A stretch of DNA of 64,000 bases from NCBI GenBank assembly GCA_021324545.1, contig JAJPIX010000020.1, positions 1-64,000 of the forward strand, in the 5' to 3' direction. The translations under genes were made by a program, and so were the position numbers. Positions 62,746-64,000 of the stretch are shown piece by piece; the first letter of the stretch is position 1; the number at the start of each line of letters is the position of its first letter. The notes beneath the pieces were generated by a model that searched no databases, was not told the DNA's origin, and saw only the letters and a list, made by a program, of their open reading frames with translations. Source of the DNA: Alphaproteobacteria bacterium (lineage in GTDB: Bacteria; Pseudomonadota; Alphaproteobacteria; Micropepsales; Micropepsaceae).

Positions 62746-63468
62746 ATGGCGCGGGTTGCGGTGGTTACGGGCGGAACGCGGGGCATCGGCGAAGCGATTT
62801 CCGTCGCGCTGAAGAATGCGGGCATCAAGGTGGCCGCCAATTATTGCGGCAATGACGACCGCGCCAGGGCCTTCAGCGAAAAGACGGGCATCCCCGTCTT
62901 CAAATGGGATGTGTCCGATTTCGACCAGTGCGCGTCCGGCATCGCCGCGGTCACGGCCCAATTGGGGCCGGTGGACATCCTGGTGAACAACGCCGGCATC
63001 ACCCGCGATGCCACCATGCGCAAGATGGCGCGCAAGGGCTGGGACGAAGTGCTCGACACCAATCTGGGCGGCTGCTTCAACATGGCCAAGGCGGTATGGG
63101 ACGGCATGCTGGAACGCGGCTTCGGCCGCGTGGTGAACATCGGTTCGATCAACGGACAGGCCGGCCAGTACGGGCAGGTGAACTATGCCGCCGCCAAATC
63201 CGGCATCCATGGCTTCACCAAGGCGCTGGCGCAGGAAGGCGCGGCCAAGGGCGTCACCGTCAATGCGATTGCGCCGGGCTATATTGATACCGACATGGTG
63301 GCGGCCGTTCCGCCAAACGTCCTGGAGAAAATCGTGGCGCGAATCCCGGTAGGCCGTCTGGGGCATGCCAGCGAAATCGCCCGCGGTGTGCTGTTCCTGG
63401 TGGCGGACGATGCAGGCTTCATCACCGGCTCGACGCTCTCCATCAACGGCGGCCAGCACATGTATTGA
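62746..63468 (+). CDS. phaB: Acetoacetyl-CoA reductase
   Basis: SDR enzyme of 240 residues that makes (R)-3-hydroxybutyryl-CoA for PHA synthesis with NADPH. Starts MARVAVVTGGTRGIGEAISVALKNAG, has NNAGITRDATMRKM typical of PhaB, catalytic Ser in NIGSINGQAGQ, YAAAK, and ends GSTLSINGGQHMY. Ribosome site GAAGGGAGC upstream. Next to phaR, as in many alphaproteobacteria. Confidence 0.95.
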   Translation: MARVAVVTGGTRGIGEAISVALKNAGIKVAANYCGNDDRARAFSEKTGIPVFKWDVSDFDQCASGIAAVTAQLGPVDILVNNAGITRDATMRKMARKGWDEVLDTNLGGCFNMAKAVWDGMLERGFGRVVNIGSINGQAGQYGQVNYAAAKSGIHGFTKALAQEGAAKGVTVNAIAPGYIDTDMVAAVPPNVLEKIVARIPVGRLGHASEIARGVLFLVADDAGFITGSTLSINGGQHMY

Positions 63469-63474
63469 GGCCCG

Positions 63475-64000
63475 GTGGCACTTTCTTCCATTCAGGCAGA
63501 CGGACTGACCTGCGTGCGCGGGGGGCGGATGGTGTTCCGTGGGCTCGGCTTCCGGCTGCGGGCGGGACAAGCGCTCACGGTCGAGGGGCCGAACGGTTCG
63601 GGCAAGACAAGCCTCCTGCGCGTGATCGCGGGGTTTCTGCGGCCGGAAGAAGGGGCAATCCGGCTGGAGATGAAAGACGGCCAACCGGTTGCCGCGCGCG
63701 AGGAGCGCAGCGCCTTTATCGGCTGGCTCGGCCATCAGGATGGCGTCAAGGCGCAGATGACGCCGCGCGAAATCCTTCGCTTCCATGCGCAGCTTTACGG
63801 GGTGCGGCAGCCCGATGTGGGGGCCGCGCTGAACCTTGTCGCATTGGCGCGGGTGGCCGATCTGCCGGTGCAATATCTGTCGGCCGGGCAGAAGAAAAGG
63901 CTGGCGCTCGCGCGTCTGAAACTTTCCGATCGTCCGCTCTGGCTTCTGGATGAGCCGCTTTCGGCGCTGGACGCTGCCGGGCGCGCGCTTGCCGCCGGGC
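63475..64000 (+). CDS. ccmA: Haem exporter ABC ATPase, 3' end cut by window edge
   Basis: About 175 residues from GTG 63475 (reading VALSSIQADGLTCVRGGRMVFRGLGF) are visible. Walker A GPNGSGKTSLLRVIAG, signature LSAGQKKRLALARL with the CcmA-type KKR, and Walker B LWLLDEPLSALD. FIGWLGHQDGVKAQMTPREIL is typical of CcmA. It energises haem delivery to apocytochrome c via CcmB/C/E. Coupled 6 bp after phaB, probably fortuitous. The rest lies beyond the window. Confidence 0.93.
   Translation, partial: MALSSIQADGLTCVRGGRMVFRGLGFRLRAGQALTVEGPNGSGKTSLLRVIAGFLRPEEGAIRLEMKDGQPVAAREERSAFIGWLGHQDGVKAQMTPREILRFHAQLYGVRQPDVGAALNLVALARVADLPVQYLSAGQKKRLALARLKLSDRPLWLLDEPLSALDAAGRALAAG

Overview
This is a GC-rich, densely packed alphaproteobacterial chromosome segment. 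The evidence is a 180-kDa NAD-glutamate dehydrogenase, a sucC-sucD-sucA-odhB-lpdA TCA operon, PhaR/PhaB polyhydroxyalkanoate genes, DUF1223, PAS_5 and DUF2029 families, and a Wzx/Wzy exopolysaccharide cluster with holdfast-like content. I cannot place it below class. There is no prophage, rRNA or CRISPR. One tRNA, tRNA-Leu(UAA), is present.

Layout. 1-9.7 kb: end of purB and gabD, an SBP-less dipeptide-type ABC transporter (two permeases plus a fused double ATPase whose catalytic motifs are eroded in both halves), radC, map, a CinA/MoCF protein, a small secreted protein and a CcmI-like TPR protein. 9.75-12.1 kb: tRNA-Leu, a TMEM43-family protein, and an ArsR regulator with a carboxymuconolactone-decarboxylase-like protein. 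12.1-24.4 kb: polysaccharide cluster with a UDP-sugar dehydrogenase, NodB deacetylase, initiating sugar transferase, WecG-type transferase, flippase, two GT2s, Wzy/ligase, and a Wzz-kinase whose ATPase motif is broken. 24.4-26 kb: a secreted helical protein divergent from a four-cysteine (SufR-like) HTH regulator. 26-35 kb: the lpdA/odhB/sucA/sucD/sucC operon, read on the minus strand. It is interrupted between sucC and sucD by a DUF559-nuclease element. That element has 24-bp terminal inverted repeats and internal palindromic repeats, and it is flanked by a 30-bp duplication of exactly the first ten codons of sucD.

35-47 kb: a mixed region with a WXXGXW-type secreted protein, a GT87 mannosyltransferase, a remarkable secreted protein with thirteen hexapeptide repeats, rhomboid protease, PAS_5, GMC oxidoreductase, OmpA lipoprotein, double PilZ, YjbR, YkvA, thioesterase and SDR genes. 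It also holds an 836-bp gene-poor gap with another copy of the palindromic repeat and a promoter-like site. 47-54.6 kb: NAD-glutamate dehydrogenase followed directly by a DUF6883/DUF4926 toxin-antitoxin-like pair, then a membrane protein, a DEDDh exonuclease and a secreted protein. 54.7-64 kb: enoyl-CoA hydratase, aconitase, DUF1223, a membrane protein, a GGDEF-EAL protein (cyclase half dead, phosphodiesterase half intact), phaR, phaB and the start of ccmA.

Themes. Central carbon metabolism (aconitase, 2-oxoglutarate dehydrogenase, succinyl-CoA synthetase, glutamate dehydrogenase, succinate-semialdehyde dehydrogenase) sits beside surface-polysaccharide and c-di-GMP functions (GGDEF-EAL, PilZ). 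The most unusual signals are the DUF559/palindrome element that kept the sucC-sucD translational coupling intact, the pseudo-ATPase ABC transporter, and the hexad-repeat secreted protein.
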